A stretch of 64,000 nucleotides of DNA from positions 169,542,927 to 169,606,926 of the forward strand of contig CM042691.1 of the NCBI GenBank assembly GCA_023614405.1. The letters are read 5' to 3'. The stretch comes from Avena insularis. Its lineage: Eukaryota; Streptophyta; Magnoliopsida; Poales; Poaceae. The translations under genes were made by a program, and so were the position numbers. Within the stretch, counting starts at the first letter, position 1, and the number at the start of each line of letters is the position of its first letter. The notes beneath the pieces are model-generated. The model did not search any database. It saw only the letters and a program-made list of their open reading frames with translations, and was not told the origin of the DNA. Shown here one piece after another: positions 23,001 through 34,923 of the stretch.

Positions 23001-26000
23001 ATTACAATTTATACTGAAAGGTAATTCAAATGCATAACTTGTTTTCTTGGAATCACATCAAAATACCTTACAGTTTCAATCTGATAGAAAGAACAAATAA
23101 CATCCAGTACTGCCTTTGGGATTTTCCTAAGGGAATTTTGGTAATTATTTTAAGTTTATTACAAATCCTCTTGAATCAGCCCATCAAATCCTATGTAATC
23201 ACCGAAGGGAATAATTTTTGGAGCTCCATAACTTTTCTGGTGATTTATTCCCTAAAACTAGAGTTTTATTCACTATAAAAATCACTTGAAATCATTGGTA
23301 ATTGATAAAAGAGTGAAACCACTTTTGTTGGTTTCATTTTATCAATATCTATCTGATGGCATCATTTTTATACAGCGGTATCATACAGAACAAGCCCTTG
23401 GTCAAAAACCCCTCTCTTAGGTAGTTCATAGACTATAAATCCAAAAGGATCTTTTGCAATGCCTCCAAATCTTCTATCAATCTAATCAAATCAATCATCC
23501 AACCCCCTACTGATGTATATCATGTGATTATACTTTTATTTATATATGGTTTGATGCTTGTATGCAATGTGTTGACGGTGGTGTTATTTGTTTACATGTA
23601 TGCTCGATAACGGCGATAGTTGCGTTTGTGTGACCCTGAGAAGAAGGAAACATTGGGTTATTCTTATTATTATGATTATCGGTATTTTGGTATCCTAAAG
23701 AAGTCAAGGTATATCTCGCTGGTCATAGGCAAGCCACCTTCTGGCTCATAAGCCCTTGTCCTACTGTTTTACTTATGCATGTTTTTATCTACCTTCATAC
23801 AAAGTGCATTGGTTTATGGTGAAATTTTTTATACCTGGTAGTGGACTGGCTGCTCCAGCTGATTACCTTTTGTACTATTAAGTACAACCCCTTTGTACGA
23901 CACCTACTTTCCCCTAGAATGATAGATAGTGCATAACACCATACACCTTTGGAGACCCTGTTTTTAGCCGAAGCAAAACTATGGGATGGGAAGACCCCAG
24001 AAAAGCTTACAAAAATGTTTCATTTGGAAACTTGGCAAGGCTTGGCCTACCAAGTGAAAAAGGTTTTGGTCTTACAAAAAGGATGAACTAAGGATGGAGG
24101 AAATATGTTTATGACAATGCACTCGGTTCTTTGCAGTTTTTCTAGAACAATTAACCCATGCAACCACAAGTACTCCTATGTGTGAAGGGGCTAGGTCTTA
24201 AGGTTGTCTATTCTGGTATAGGTGCCTTGCACTACAACAGGGGCAAACAATACCTGGAGGGTGGACCTTCTCCGGACAAATGGTCCATGCGTAGCATCGA
24301 CTGGGAGAAGGAACAAAGGGTCTACGGGCCTCCACGTGATACTATGAGCCCCTCATTGAAAGCGCACGCCCGTCGAGCTGCAAAATGCGCTCCGGTTGGC
24401 TTGGTAACTATATAGGGCAGCCCGATTTTGAGCGGATTAACATCATAGGGTAGGCATTTATACTAGAGTAGGCAACTCCGAAGGACTTTTTTATTTATCC
24501 GAGACCCGCATACTTTAGTATGACGATCCGGGGGTGATCCCGGCGGATGTATCAAATCTTCTGGGTAAAGTGTACAACCTCTGAAGAGTGTAAATCTATT
24601 CGAATAGCCAAGTCCTCTGTTATGGACGGTTGGGAAGGTTGCTATAGAGTGGTGCTGGTTTTGATCTCAAAAAGGACTTCAGAAAAGAAAATGGTTACTC
24701 AATCCTAGTGTTTTCTTAGAACTTTTCAAAAAGTTCTCCAAAAGTTTTTTTAACAAAGATATAGAGATATGCTATATCTACAAGAGAAACTGGTTTATAA
24801 AAGAACCACCTATGGAGCCATCCTACTCCAGCCATATTGCATATCCTCTATTATTGTTCACTTAAGGTAGTTTGCGAGTACATTCAAAGTACTCACCGGC
24901 ATTGTCCCTGGCTATTTACTTAGCTAGACTTTCAGAAGCAAGAGGATCGAGGGAGATTTGTTGACATCTATGTGAGCTAGGCCGTCTTCACAGTCAGTTG
25001 CCTATAGGTTAAGGCATGACATGGGCTCTGCACTTGAAGAATTCCGCTATTGATGTTGTATCGCTATGATGGCACTATTGTGAGTACTTGTACTTGTTAA
25101 TTATGGATGTTGTAATGATACTTGTCGGTTATGCTCACAGATCACTGATCATGGGACCGTGAATTGCAGGCATAACGGGTACTCTCGGACCATAACTCTG
25201 GGGTGCCACAAAGAGTTGGTAAATGCGAGGTAACATGGGGAAGTGAGCTTCTTCCAAAATAGGCATCTTGACTAGATTTGTGCAAAAGCTTATTTTCTTG
25301 CCTAGAAAACTATCATCAACAAGTCGGTTAAAGAATTATTTAGCCAAGGGCAAGAGTGGGATTTGGTAGTACTAATGATGTATTACAAGATGGTGCAGGC
25401 ACATTCTCAAGAAGGCACACAGATTGGAGTAGGTGGAGTTCCAAAGATTGAATCTAGTTAAACATTCCAGCCTTAGCCAATTTTGGCCCATTGGCGGATC
25501 TGGACTAACATGAAAGAGGGAAGGATACAAGGGTTCCTTCTTATTATCAAGTGGATGGTATTGGGGTATAGAGTAAGTAGAGGGAATGCTAATACCAAGG
25601 ATTAGCTGAAGATTGATCTAATTAAGTAGATTAGAGGGTCACTTTGGTGATATAGGATGGATTTGGATTTGGATGCTTGATCTAATATTAGTGATCTCTA
25701 CAACTTGTTGGATCCTAAAGGATGAGCTACTAGATTAGCTCTCTCTAGATTCTAAGCAATCAAAGCAATCAGCAGATCAAGGTAACTCATTTTATCAAGC
25801 TTATCCAATACTACTAAGGTTACCATCAACCCTAGCTTGAGGTAAGGGTGGCTATGTTGAAATGTTGGGGTTTGGATAATGTAATATCCCTTGGTATCTC
25901 TACCAAGTAGGATTCAAAGGCTTTATAATAAGGTTTTGGAAAACCTAGAGGTCAGAGTAGTTGAATGATCTGTCTTGAATACATAAGGATATTATATATA

Positions 26001-26304
26001 GGTCTCCACAGTTTTGTAATAGAAAATATTAAAGTATTTTGTTTTATCCAAGTCATCTTGGCTTAGGTTTGAAACGCCAGAAAATTTGGTAGTATGAAAG
26101 ATGAGCCAAGACATCTCTTTTGTAAAATTGTTTTTCTTAACTACTATTGAGGTAAGGAGTATATCCTCTAATGCACAAGAAGTTGCATAAGCATAAACAA
26201 ACAATGAACAAACATTGCAACATTCAACAAAAAAAAGTTTTTGTTCCCACTGATTTCTGCCTTTTTTTACAACACATCAGGGTTTCTGAATTTGGGATGT
26301 TACA
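17089..26304 (+). mobile_element. Long-LTR family copy D (5' end cut off by G1; interrupted by A)
   Basis: Segments 17,089-19,334 and 25,216-26,304 together match, in order, roughly 37,440-40,879 of copy C. An example is AACCATGCAAAGAG followed by TTGGTAAATGCGAGG, against the uninterrupted AACCATGCAAAGAGTTTGTC at 39,681. The end TTTGGGATGTTACA at 26,304 is the family's 3' terminus. The 5' part is missing because G1 abuts at 17,088. A possible TATA box (CTATATAAGC) lies near 18,309. The open frames inside (for example 17,596-18,316) are not shared with copies A and C and look accidental. Confidence 0.82.
19335..25210 (-). mobile_element. Solo LTR A of long-LTR family (5,876 bp)
   Basis: The minus strand begins TGTGGCACCCC and ends GGGATGTTACA. 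A perfect 5-bp target duplication AAGAG flanks it (19,330-19,334 and 25,211-25,215), and removing it restores continuous D sequence. It matches copy C over its length by local landmarks. It contains no gag, pol, PBS or second LTR, so it is either a solo LTR left by LTR-LTR recombination or a single-unit element. The first is the usual explanation. Confidence 0.88.
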
Positions 26305-27928
26305 CTGGTTTTCTAAAGATGTCTCGGGACATCTCGCTGGTCACAGGCAAGCCACCTTCTTGCTCATAAGACTTTTCCTACTGTTTTACTAATGCATGTT
26401 TAATATATGGTTTACAAAATTGCATTGTTTTATTATATGGTGAGTTATATCTGGTAGTGGTTTGTCTTCTCCAAACTATTACACGTTTGTACTATTAAGT
26501 ACAATCCCCTTGTCGACACCTACTTGTCCTAGTATGGTAGATGGTGTATAACACCATGTCCCTTTGGAGACCCTGTTTTAGCCGAGGCAAAACTATAGGA
26601 TGGGACGACCCCGGAAATTTTATAGCAATATTTTATGAGAAAACCTTGGTGAGGTTTGTCCTGCCAAGAGAGTTTGAGAAATAAAACGGTTTTGGTTTTT
26701 CAAATGATGTTGAAGTGGAGAAGGAGGAAAAATATTTGCAAAAACACACCACGTTCTTTGCAGAATTAGCTATAACAACTTAACCCGTGCAACCACATTA
26801 CTCTGAAATGGTCCAGGGCTGAATTCGAAGTTTTCTACTCTCATGTTGGAATTATCACAACTACTTATAAGGGATAAGCTCCCTCAAATTCTAGAGTTCC
26901 TTCACATAAAGGGTCAACTGTGCGATAGTCACTTGGAGGAATTGCGAACTGCCCTCGGGAGCAGCCGGGCAATACTACGAGCCCCTCATTGAAAGTGCCC
27001 CTTCTCGAGGAGTCGTATGGCACTCCGGTTGGTCTGTGGATCCAGAAATCCCGGTGTTGAGGGAACAACTCAAAGGGTAGGGCCTATACTAGAGTGGCAT
27101 CTGGAGACTCTTTACCGGTTACTCGACCCACGATCAGTGTAGATCATGGAAGGGTACCCGGATGGTGTGGGTAAAGTGTACAACCTCTGTAGAATGTAAA
27201 TCTAATCGAATATCCATGTCCATGGTTATGGACGGGTTGGAAAAACTATTATAGAGCGGTGTTGGTTTTTATTTAATTCGTAAAAGAAAGTGTTTTAAAA
27301 AACCTAGTGGTCTGAAGGATACCAGGGAAGGTGAGGTGATCTAAAGGATCAGGGAAGATGGGAGATTCGGTCGGTTCAGGACCATGATATGAAAATGGGT
27401 GACCCAATCCTAGTGTTTTTCAATAAAAAATCAAAAAGGTTTCCAAAATGTGTTAGCAAAGTTTTCAACAAAATATAGACATGCTATATCTACAAGAGAA
27501 ACTATTTTATAAAAGAACCTCCTATGGATCCCTCCTACTACCAAAGCCATATTGCATATCCTATACATTGTTCTTATTAAGGTGGTTTGCGAGTACATTC
27601 AAAGTACTCACCGGCATTTTCCCTGGCTATTTACTTGTCCAGACTTACAGAGGATCGACAGAAACGAATGGAGATGAAGACGTTTATGCGAGCTAGGCCG
27701 TCTTCCCAATAAGTCGCTTGTAGGTTAAGGCTTGACATGGGCTCTACAAATGAAGACTTCCGCTATGGATGATTGTAATCGCCATAATGCCAATGATGTA
27801 AATTTTGTACTCGTTACATTCTGGATGTTGTAATGGTACTCGTAGGTTATTCTCACCGCTCACTGATCATGGGAGTGTGAATTGCAGGGTTAACGGGGAT
27901 TCTCGGACCGTAAATCTAGGGTCCCACA
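26305..27928 (-). mobile_element. Long-LTR family fragment B
   Basis: The minus-strand start TGTGGGACCCTAGATTTACG at 27,928 matches the family 5' end. The sequence follows copy C positions 34,924 to about 36,500, then stops at 26,305 where D ends. D probably inserted into B, so B's remainder would lie left of the window. CTGGT at 26,305 would be the retained side of that target duplication. Confidence 0.72.
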
Positions 27929-28199
27929 ACTTAATCAAGAAATTAAACATGGGCTTGACACCAATTCTGGAGGATCCTTTATGGAGTTAACTATAGTTAA
28001 AGCTTGCAAAATTTTAGAATGAAATCACCGTAATAGATAAACATGGGGATTTGATTTAGGTGGAAAGGGAGGTATAGAAAATGAATATGATTGTCTCAAT
28101 TCTTATAAAGAGTCCAGTAAAGTGAAATAAACTGCGGATGAACTTCAACTTGATGATAATGTTGTTTTGCAAATCCTTCAGTATTTTATAGAACATATT

Positions 28200-28690
28200 G
28201 AGCCTCCCAAGAAGAAATGACTTCATTATACTCTGTCACCTGAGCCAGCTGTAGAAGATGATCCAATAATCACAGCTCCTATTGAACCAATGAGGGAGGT
28301 ATCCCCGTATCTTGAACCTCTTCCTTTCCCAAGTACGGCAAGGAAACATATGATGGCTCAGCAGTTAAAGGATCAACGTGAAGAAGAGTTATTATTCAAG
28401 AAGCTGGAGGAAGAGGAACAAGTAAGGGAACCTAAAGAGGTGAATGTACAGGAGACTAGGGAATCAACAAAGGAAGATATTCTAACCATGTTTGCTCACT
28501 ACAACGTGATTGAGCTTGATACTTAAGTTTCACAATTCATCGAAGGAAAGGTAAAAGCTATAGAAGTTTGTAAGCCTATTCTCCCTTGTACCTTCGGAGG
28601 AACTTCCTATTATGGCCTTTGTGACATTGGGAATGCTGTTAACGTGATTCCTTTTAACTTTTATTTGAAATTCAAAATGAACTAGCACCA
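28200..28690 (+). pseudogene. Athila-like gag end and protease remnant
   Basis: A charged open frame at 28,290-28,526 (EEELLFKKLEEEEQVREPKE, IEEDILTMF-like end) is followed, after a TAA, by FIEGKVKAIEVCKPILPC and LCDIGNAVNVIPF. In the second block DIG is the aspartic protease active site. After 28,690 the frame is lost to repeated stops for about 250 bases. It is not functional. Confidence 0.65.
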
Positions 28691-28919
28691 GCCGAACTAG
28701 AGGATACGGGCATGACTATAATGTTTGCGGATAAAACACTCAGGATCCCTATGGAATAATTAGAGATTTTCCACTTTGCATTGGACCACACAAATAACCC
28801 ATTGATTTTGTTATTATTGATATGCCTACTAATATTTATTGTCCTACCATTTTTGTAAGAACTTTTCTAAATATCGCAGGAGCAAACATAGATTGTCGAG
28901 AGAATGGATTTTCATTTCT

Positions 28920-30690
28920 CCAAATTTGACCTTAAGCCATCTATTGAAGATCTAGCTGATGATGAGTATGAACGTGAGGAAGAATGTAATTTTGTTAATT
29001 TAGCTTCAGTGGTCATTGAGAATCCTAACGATGATTTATCAAGAAGCTTAGTCAATAATAATAATATCCTCTAGGACACAGAAAAAACAGAAATGGATGA
29101 TTATCTTCATTCCACACCAGAGGTGGTCGCCGGGATTAATCAAGAATATGAAGAACCCATAAGAAAGGGAGATGAGGCACCTTCCCCTCCTACCCTCAAA
29201 ACTTTACCCAAAGAACTAAAATATAGGTTTCTTGATGAGACAAATAGATTTCCTGTTATTATAAGTTCTATCCTTGCAGAAAAAGAGGAGGAGAATTTAA
29301 TGAAGGTTCTTCATATGCACATAAATGCTCTTGGGTGTTCGATGAGTGACTTGAAGGGGATCGGTACTTTGATAGCCACCCATATAATATTCATGGAAGA
29401 AGGAGCTCAGACGGTCGCAGACTTTCAGCGACGAATCACATGAAAGAGGAGGTAAGAAAAGAAATAATATGTTTGTTAGATGCAGAAATCATCTTTCATG
29501 TAGAAGAGAGTGAACGGGTAAGTCATGTTCATTGCGTTCCTAAGAAAGGTGGATTTACTGTTATTGAAAATGAACATAATGAGATGATACCTGCAAAGAC
29601 TGTGTTGGACACAGGATGTGCATTGACTACAGAAAACTTAATAAATGTACCAGGAAAGATCACTATCCTTTACCATTTATAGACAAAACATTAGATAGGC
29701 TTACTATGCATTATAATTTTTGTTACTTAGACAGATGTTCTGGTTTTTCTCAAATTGTTGTTCATCCTGATGATCAACTTAGGACTACTTTTATTTCTCC
29801 CTATGGTCTTTATGCTTATCGATGTATGCCTTTCAGACTCTGCAATAATCCTACTACTTTCTAGAGATGTATGACTGCTATACTTTCCGATTATGTTGAA
29901 AGTATTATGGAATCGTCATGGATGATTTCTCTGTTTATGAAACTTCCTTTAATCATTGTCTCAATAATCTTCACAAAGTTTTGCAGAGATGTGAAGACAC
30001 TAACCTAGAATTGAACTAGGAGAAATGTCATTTTATTGTTCAAGAAGGTATAGTGCTTGGTCAAAAAATCTCAGGTAAGGGTATATAAGTTGATAAAGCA
30101 AACATTGAAGCTATAGAAAGACTCCCCCCTCCTCGGGATGTGAAAGGTATAGGAGCTTCCTAGGACATGCTGGATTTTTATAGAAGGTTCATTAAAAACT
30201 TTTCAAAAACTGCTAGACCTTTAAGTAATCTTCTTGAAAAAGGGATTGTCTTCAATTTTTATGAAAAATGTCTAACCGCTTACAACATATTAAAACAAGC
30301 TCTCCTTGAAGCTCCCACTATAAAACCAACTAATTGGAGGAAACCTTTTGAGCTATTTTGTGATGCTAGTCTTGAAGCTATGGGAGAAATTCTTTGCCAG
30401 TATGATGGTGATGATCTTAATATCATTCATCATGCTAGCTACACCTTAAACGGGGCCCAAAAGAATTACCCTATGGTAGAAAAGGAATTTTTCCCTATGG
30501 TTTTCTCCTATGACAAATTTAGATATTATATCAATAACTCAAAAGTAAGGGTACATACTGATCGTATTGGCCTAAATGAAATTCTATAAAGGACTGATGT
30601 TAAGCCAAGGATGATCCGTTGGACTCTAGTTTTGCATGAATTTGATTTGCAGATTCTACAAATAAAAGAGGAGATGGAAGAGTCTTCCAT
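28920..30690 (+). pseudogene. Athila-like RT and RNase H (degenerate)
   Basis: Blocks in order are LKTLPKELKYRFLDETNRFP, LHMHINALGCSMSDLKGI, VHCVPKKGGFTV (29,529 on), MCIDYRKLNKCTRKDHYPLP (29,616 on), FCYLDRCSGFSQI, FISPYGLYAYRCMPFRLCN, then the catalytic VMDDFSVYET at about 29,917. A tether, LDFYRRFIKNFSKTARPLSN, starts at 30,170. The RNase H portion reads ELFCDASLEAMGEILCQ, YPMVEKEFFPMVF and VRVHTDRIGL, ending RMIRWTLVLHEFDLQI. Stops or frameshifts occur near 29,440, 29,680, 29,862, 30,020, 30,089 and 30,588. Nothing recognisable as integrase follows. Confidence 0.88.
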
Positions 30691-30841
30691 GGACATTCAA
30701 GAAATTGCTCCACCAATAGAAGTGTTCTCCATTTACATACCTATGGGAACCACACTGACCTCTCCTCGCAATGTTTCTGGTGATTTTCCACAACCAACTT
30801 TGTTAGAAGGGAAAAATGAAAACATGATCCAGAAAGGATAA

Positions 30842-33034
30842 GGTACTCAATTGAACTTGTTCTCTCTAGATAATCTAGGTATGTGAAATATGAATATACC
30901 TTTGTTCTAGACGATTTTCTAATGTTTCTTTTTGCATTTCTATTTTCCTCTTGCTTTCCTGAACTTACTAGCGGTCTTGCAAGGTCGGTACGGGCGGGAG
31001 ATACAGCCGGATCTGCCCGTACTGCTGATCGTTAAGCATACAGTTCCCTTGCTTCGTTTTTGGCATTTTGGTACGACCGCAGCAGTATGGGTGTATCTTC
31101 TCGTATGGTCGGTCGTCACTCATATGACATCCATCGCATGTTCTTTTTTCGATGTGTCAAAAAAATACTGAAGTCGGTAAAGCTAGTATGGATGGATAGT
31201 ATGAGAGGGATCCGCCAATGTTGCTTAGTCGGTTGACTGGTTACCACCTTCGGAAGCCAAGTTTACTTGGAAATGACCTGGTACAGGCGCGCCGTACGGG
31301 CGTCTGCAGTGGTGGTTACGATTGCGATTTCTTCCTTTTTCACTTATTTCTTTCCATATTTGTTGGGATTCTTTTCTTAGCCGACCCTTTTCCTTCTAGC
31401 ACAATTTTATTTTTATTTCTGACCATTAATAAGTCTCCATAGATGTGTTCCTCCCTCTCATATCAATATATCCAATCTACCTGATGCACTACGCTATTCA
31501 ACGCAAAGGGAATCCTCTATACCTCATGGCTCCTTCATTGGATAGCTTCTAGATATCCTCCATTGAGTACGATGAGCGTGAAGCACAAGACTCGAGCCCT
31601 ACGATCAAGCGTATGCGTATGATTCTGATGATGATGAAGAGTAAGAGACCTTCATGGAGCAATCAAAGAGGGGTGGCAGCAGCCATCCTACTTGGCTATG
31701 GTGACGCCCGAGGAGGAAGAGGAAGGAAAAATGCCTCATTATAAGGGTTGCACGGAGTCACTCAAGCTCATCGCCATCGACTACTCCTCTCTAGAGTAGA
31801 AGTCTAACCATCCTGATGCAGGAACTTACAAGAAGACCACTTATCACACTTCAACAACGAATAAGATAACCATGAATGCACGTATGAGCGTGAATCCTCA
31901 AGAGTACTAGGGTTTGAATCTTCTAGACGTGCCCTTTCTTCCACACGTCTCGGACACTGAACGCCGCCTTCGTAAATTGAAGAAGTTTCAAAAAGAAGAG
32001 CTCATCCATAAGGAGAGTGTGCGCAAGCACCTCCTAGATGCTGAACGCAAGAAGGAAGTCAATGTTGCGATGAATAAATTCGATGATGGGATGTTCCTCT
32101 TGTTCTTGGATCTGTAGACGTTCGTGCGACACATATCTGCCTTGGAGGAAACAAATAATAGTCTTAACGCATCAATGTCCTGTAAGACCTCTGCAGACTA
32201 AAGGGCGAGCGACGGTATCAACTAAACGCAAGGAATTATTTGATCCACCTAGTTTGATTCCCAGCTTGGGGGGACCTGTGAGAGTCTTGTAATATATCTT
32301 ACAGTTTTAGCATGTTTACTTTCCTACATGCATGCTAGACTTTAATTCTAGAGTTCGCATTAGTTGCATAAACTTCAAGTTCCCTTTATTCAAGAGAAGA
32401 TTTATATCCATTGGGTTTCAGGACTTTATGATATTTGAAGTTGTGTTATTATTCATGATTATTATATTAGATGATTGAAATAGCTTGAGTGTTATGATCC
32501 TTATAAATATGTCATGATTTTAGGGACTTCCAAACAAATAAAAGTACTGAATAGGTTATGAGAAAAAGAATTCTGGTAGCATATTATAGTTAAGAGTTTT
32601 TAAAGCCATCAAATTATTAAGCATGATCAAATAGCTCTACTAAAAAAAGAGAGAAAGGAAAAAAGAGTAAAAATACATACATATATATATACAGAGATAG
32701 AAAAGATACGAGAAAGAACAGCTACCAAAAGAGTCAAGTGTAGAAGATCATGAATCTTCATTACTAAACTACGTGCTCGGTACCTCTAAACTCAATGATT
32801 ATATGAGATGTTGAATCAGTAGAAGCTTATTATAATTTCATTAATACTACAGAAGGTGTGGAAGCCTCTAAGTCATGTAATGTGTAAGGGTATGGTAATA
32901 CCCCCGAAGTTTCTATACATCCGATGTTCTATTAATGTTTCAATTCTGTCTCATTTATTCTAATGACTCGTGTCTCATGAACATGATCATATTTTCCATG
33001 ATCCACCATCTTGCTCGGGGACGAGCAAGAGCCT
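30842..33034 (+). other. Athila-like 3' non-coding/decayed region
   Basis: No gene was recognised. A short charged frame (31,914-32,117: RLRKLKKFQKEELIHK) may be a decayed coding remnant. A TA-rich simple repeat lies near 32,676-32,695. The segment ends in the GCTCGGGGACGAGCAAGAG signature at about 33,014, common just before the 3' LTR of Athila relatives in Triticeae. Confidence 0.55.
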
Positions 33035-33047
33035 AGCTTGGGGCAGT
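33035..33047 (+). other. Polypurine tract of Athila-like element
   Basis: AGCTTGGGGCAGT directly precedes the LTR start TGATGAGTCC. Confidence 0.72.
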
Positions 33048-34468
33048 TGATGAGTCCAAAATTGAAGCATATTTACCTTTTGTTTTTGCATAAATAGAGT
33101 AGAGATCTTTGTATTTCACTGCGTCTACACACACCTTTTTGTCTTTATTTCAGTAGGATCCTGAATCATTAAGTCCTATATGAAAATATCAATTAGATCT
33201 ATCATATTATGCTATAATATGATATTTTTTAAGTAAAAGTCATTTTATGGATTTGACTTTGCACCTAGGGAAAATGCCAACCGAGGGAAGCAACTAGTGC
33301 CAACTGAGGGAAGCAACTGTACCATGTGTCACCGGATTTGCCTCGTCAAACACTTTCTCATTGCAAATAGGGAAGAGAGATACAACATACACAACCACGA
33401 GAAACCACGAAAAAACACATCTGAAAGGGGTCTAAAGGAGGAACTTTGTTGGGGTAAAATCCCTGCTATTTCACGAATCATTGGAGGACAACTCATCATC
33501 CCCTTCATCATCAACCGATACATCTACATCACCAACATTACCCCCATCTTTCATCGATTATATCTTGTTGTAATTCTAGATTCAATTGTGGTTTGCACTA
33601 GATCTATTTCACTATTTATATACATCAATATGATTATTATGATTTTGTTGATTGCGTCCATGTGTGAGTAGTTCCTTTTTTTTCTTGGGGAGATGGAGAA
33701 ACCCTAGCACTATTATGAATTTCCAGTAAAGATGATTTATTCTTGTGTCCCTATGACTTACCATCTATGAAAGATTTATGATTTGTGTTTGATCTCTCTC
33801 TTTATCTGGTATGTGTAGTTGACCACATAAGATTTGCCCTTGGGACTAACGGAAGGGAAAATCCTTTGGATGTGCTTTGGGATCGTACCCGGAATGGCCC
33901 CATGACAGATTGGCACCAGCTCGTGACCTTCAGGGTCAAAGGAGGCATAAAGAGGGACTCCCTAAGCTAATTACGATATCCACGAGGAAACCCTTAATTG
34001 CGGTGGTCTGTATGGGTGATTGCTCTCAGACATCGAAGTGTTTATTTATAGGTGACCTCACTATTGGTTCAACAAAATTGCTTCCTACAAGCCTTATAGT
34101 GAACATATTATTATGGAGCTCCCTCCACACATCTCATGACACAAGAAGTATGTTATCCTAAATTATTAATAATCACAATACCATTCTAGAGTTGTATCCT
34201 ACATCCTCGAGAATGTTTTAGACCTATTGAGTTCAACAATGCTTTCACACAATGTCGTAACTTGCTTTCTTTAATCATTTTAGTTACTTTTATACACACA
34301 ACCAAAAAGTCTTTCAAACACCCTTTACTTGAAATCAAAAGCAGCTTACAAGTACCCTTTGGTATATAGTGATGAGGGGGCATAAATGCCTTTACCAATA
34401 GCTCTCTGTGGATTCGATATATTTCCTTTGAAACAAGGTACATTTGATCTATGCCTTTGCAGTCATCA
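33048..34468 (+). repeat. Athila-like 3' LTR (about 1.42 kb)
   Basis: It starts TGATGAGTCC after the polypurine tract, and the family's better-known relatives start TGATACGTCC. I place the end at TCATCA (34,463-34,468) because it forms a terminal inverted repeat with TGATGA and because gag sequence of element G2 begins just after it. The end is less sure than the start. Short open frames inside are accidental. Confidence 0.72.
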
Positions 34469-34923
34469 GCACTCGTAGATTCCCTTGAATTTGGCGATGA
34501 AGAGGGAGCACAGGACCGACCAACAGCCGATCGAATCCTTGGGATGGTTCATCAGCTAGGTGTCGGTCGTGTCCTTCTGGCACATGGGGAACCAGTTCGC
34601 CATGACGGGTTCCTCGCCTCCCACGGCCTCGATGTTCATGGTGTAGAGTTGTAGGAACTTAGACTGCTTGGCCATCCCATCATAGAGAAAAGTTATATCC
34701 AGGCAGAACATGTGTGGCCAGTGCATGCAGCGGATCTTGTTGGTGAAGGCGAGGCAGCCGTTGGCCTACACTTCCTTTCAGTTGGCGAGGGCCACGCGGT
34801 TCTGCTGAGCCGCGGTGGCGATTTCCTCGACGAGGCAGTCTTCGTGCCGGCACGATGGTGCTCCGACCTCGAGGGGCGAGACGATTTGCCAGCTATTGGT
34901 AGGTGGTGGAGTGACGTTATCAG

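Larger units (their letters stand above)
27929..34468 (+). mobile_element. Athila-like Gypsy element, 5'-truncated
   Basis: The plus-strand order is protease remnant, RT, RNase H, a non-coding tail with the GCTCGGGGACGAGCAAGAG signature, polypurine tract, and LTR. The RT and RNase H are of the VPKKGG / DFYRRFIKNFSK type typical of Athila relatives. Gag, PBS and 5' LTR are missing because LTR fragment B cuts the element at 27,928. No integrase was recognised. Confidence 0.82.

Noticed and set aside
24158..24415. 85-codon open frame in LTR A
   Set aside because: Not conserved in copies B and C at the matching position; no domain.
19335..25210. DNA transposon with TGTRRCAYCCC terminal inverted repeats
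   Set aside because: TG...CA ends with a 5-bp duplication are standard for LTRs, only a few terminal bases are inverted, and no transposase is present. Kept only as a remote alternative.
32676..32695. TA-rich simple repeat as an origin or regulatory site
   Set aside because: Short and ordinary for AT-rich retrotransposon tails; no supporting context.
34469..34923. Considered as part of the Athila-like element
   Set aside because: The coding sense is minus, the motifs are Tat-type gag, and it continues in frame at 40,885 across LTR C.
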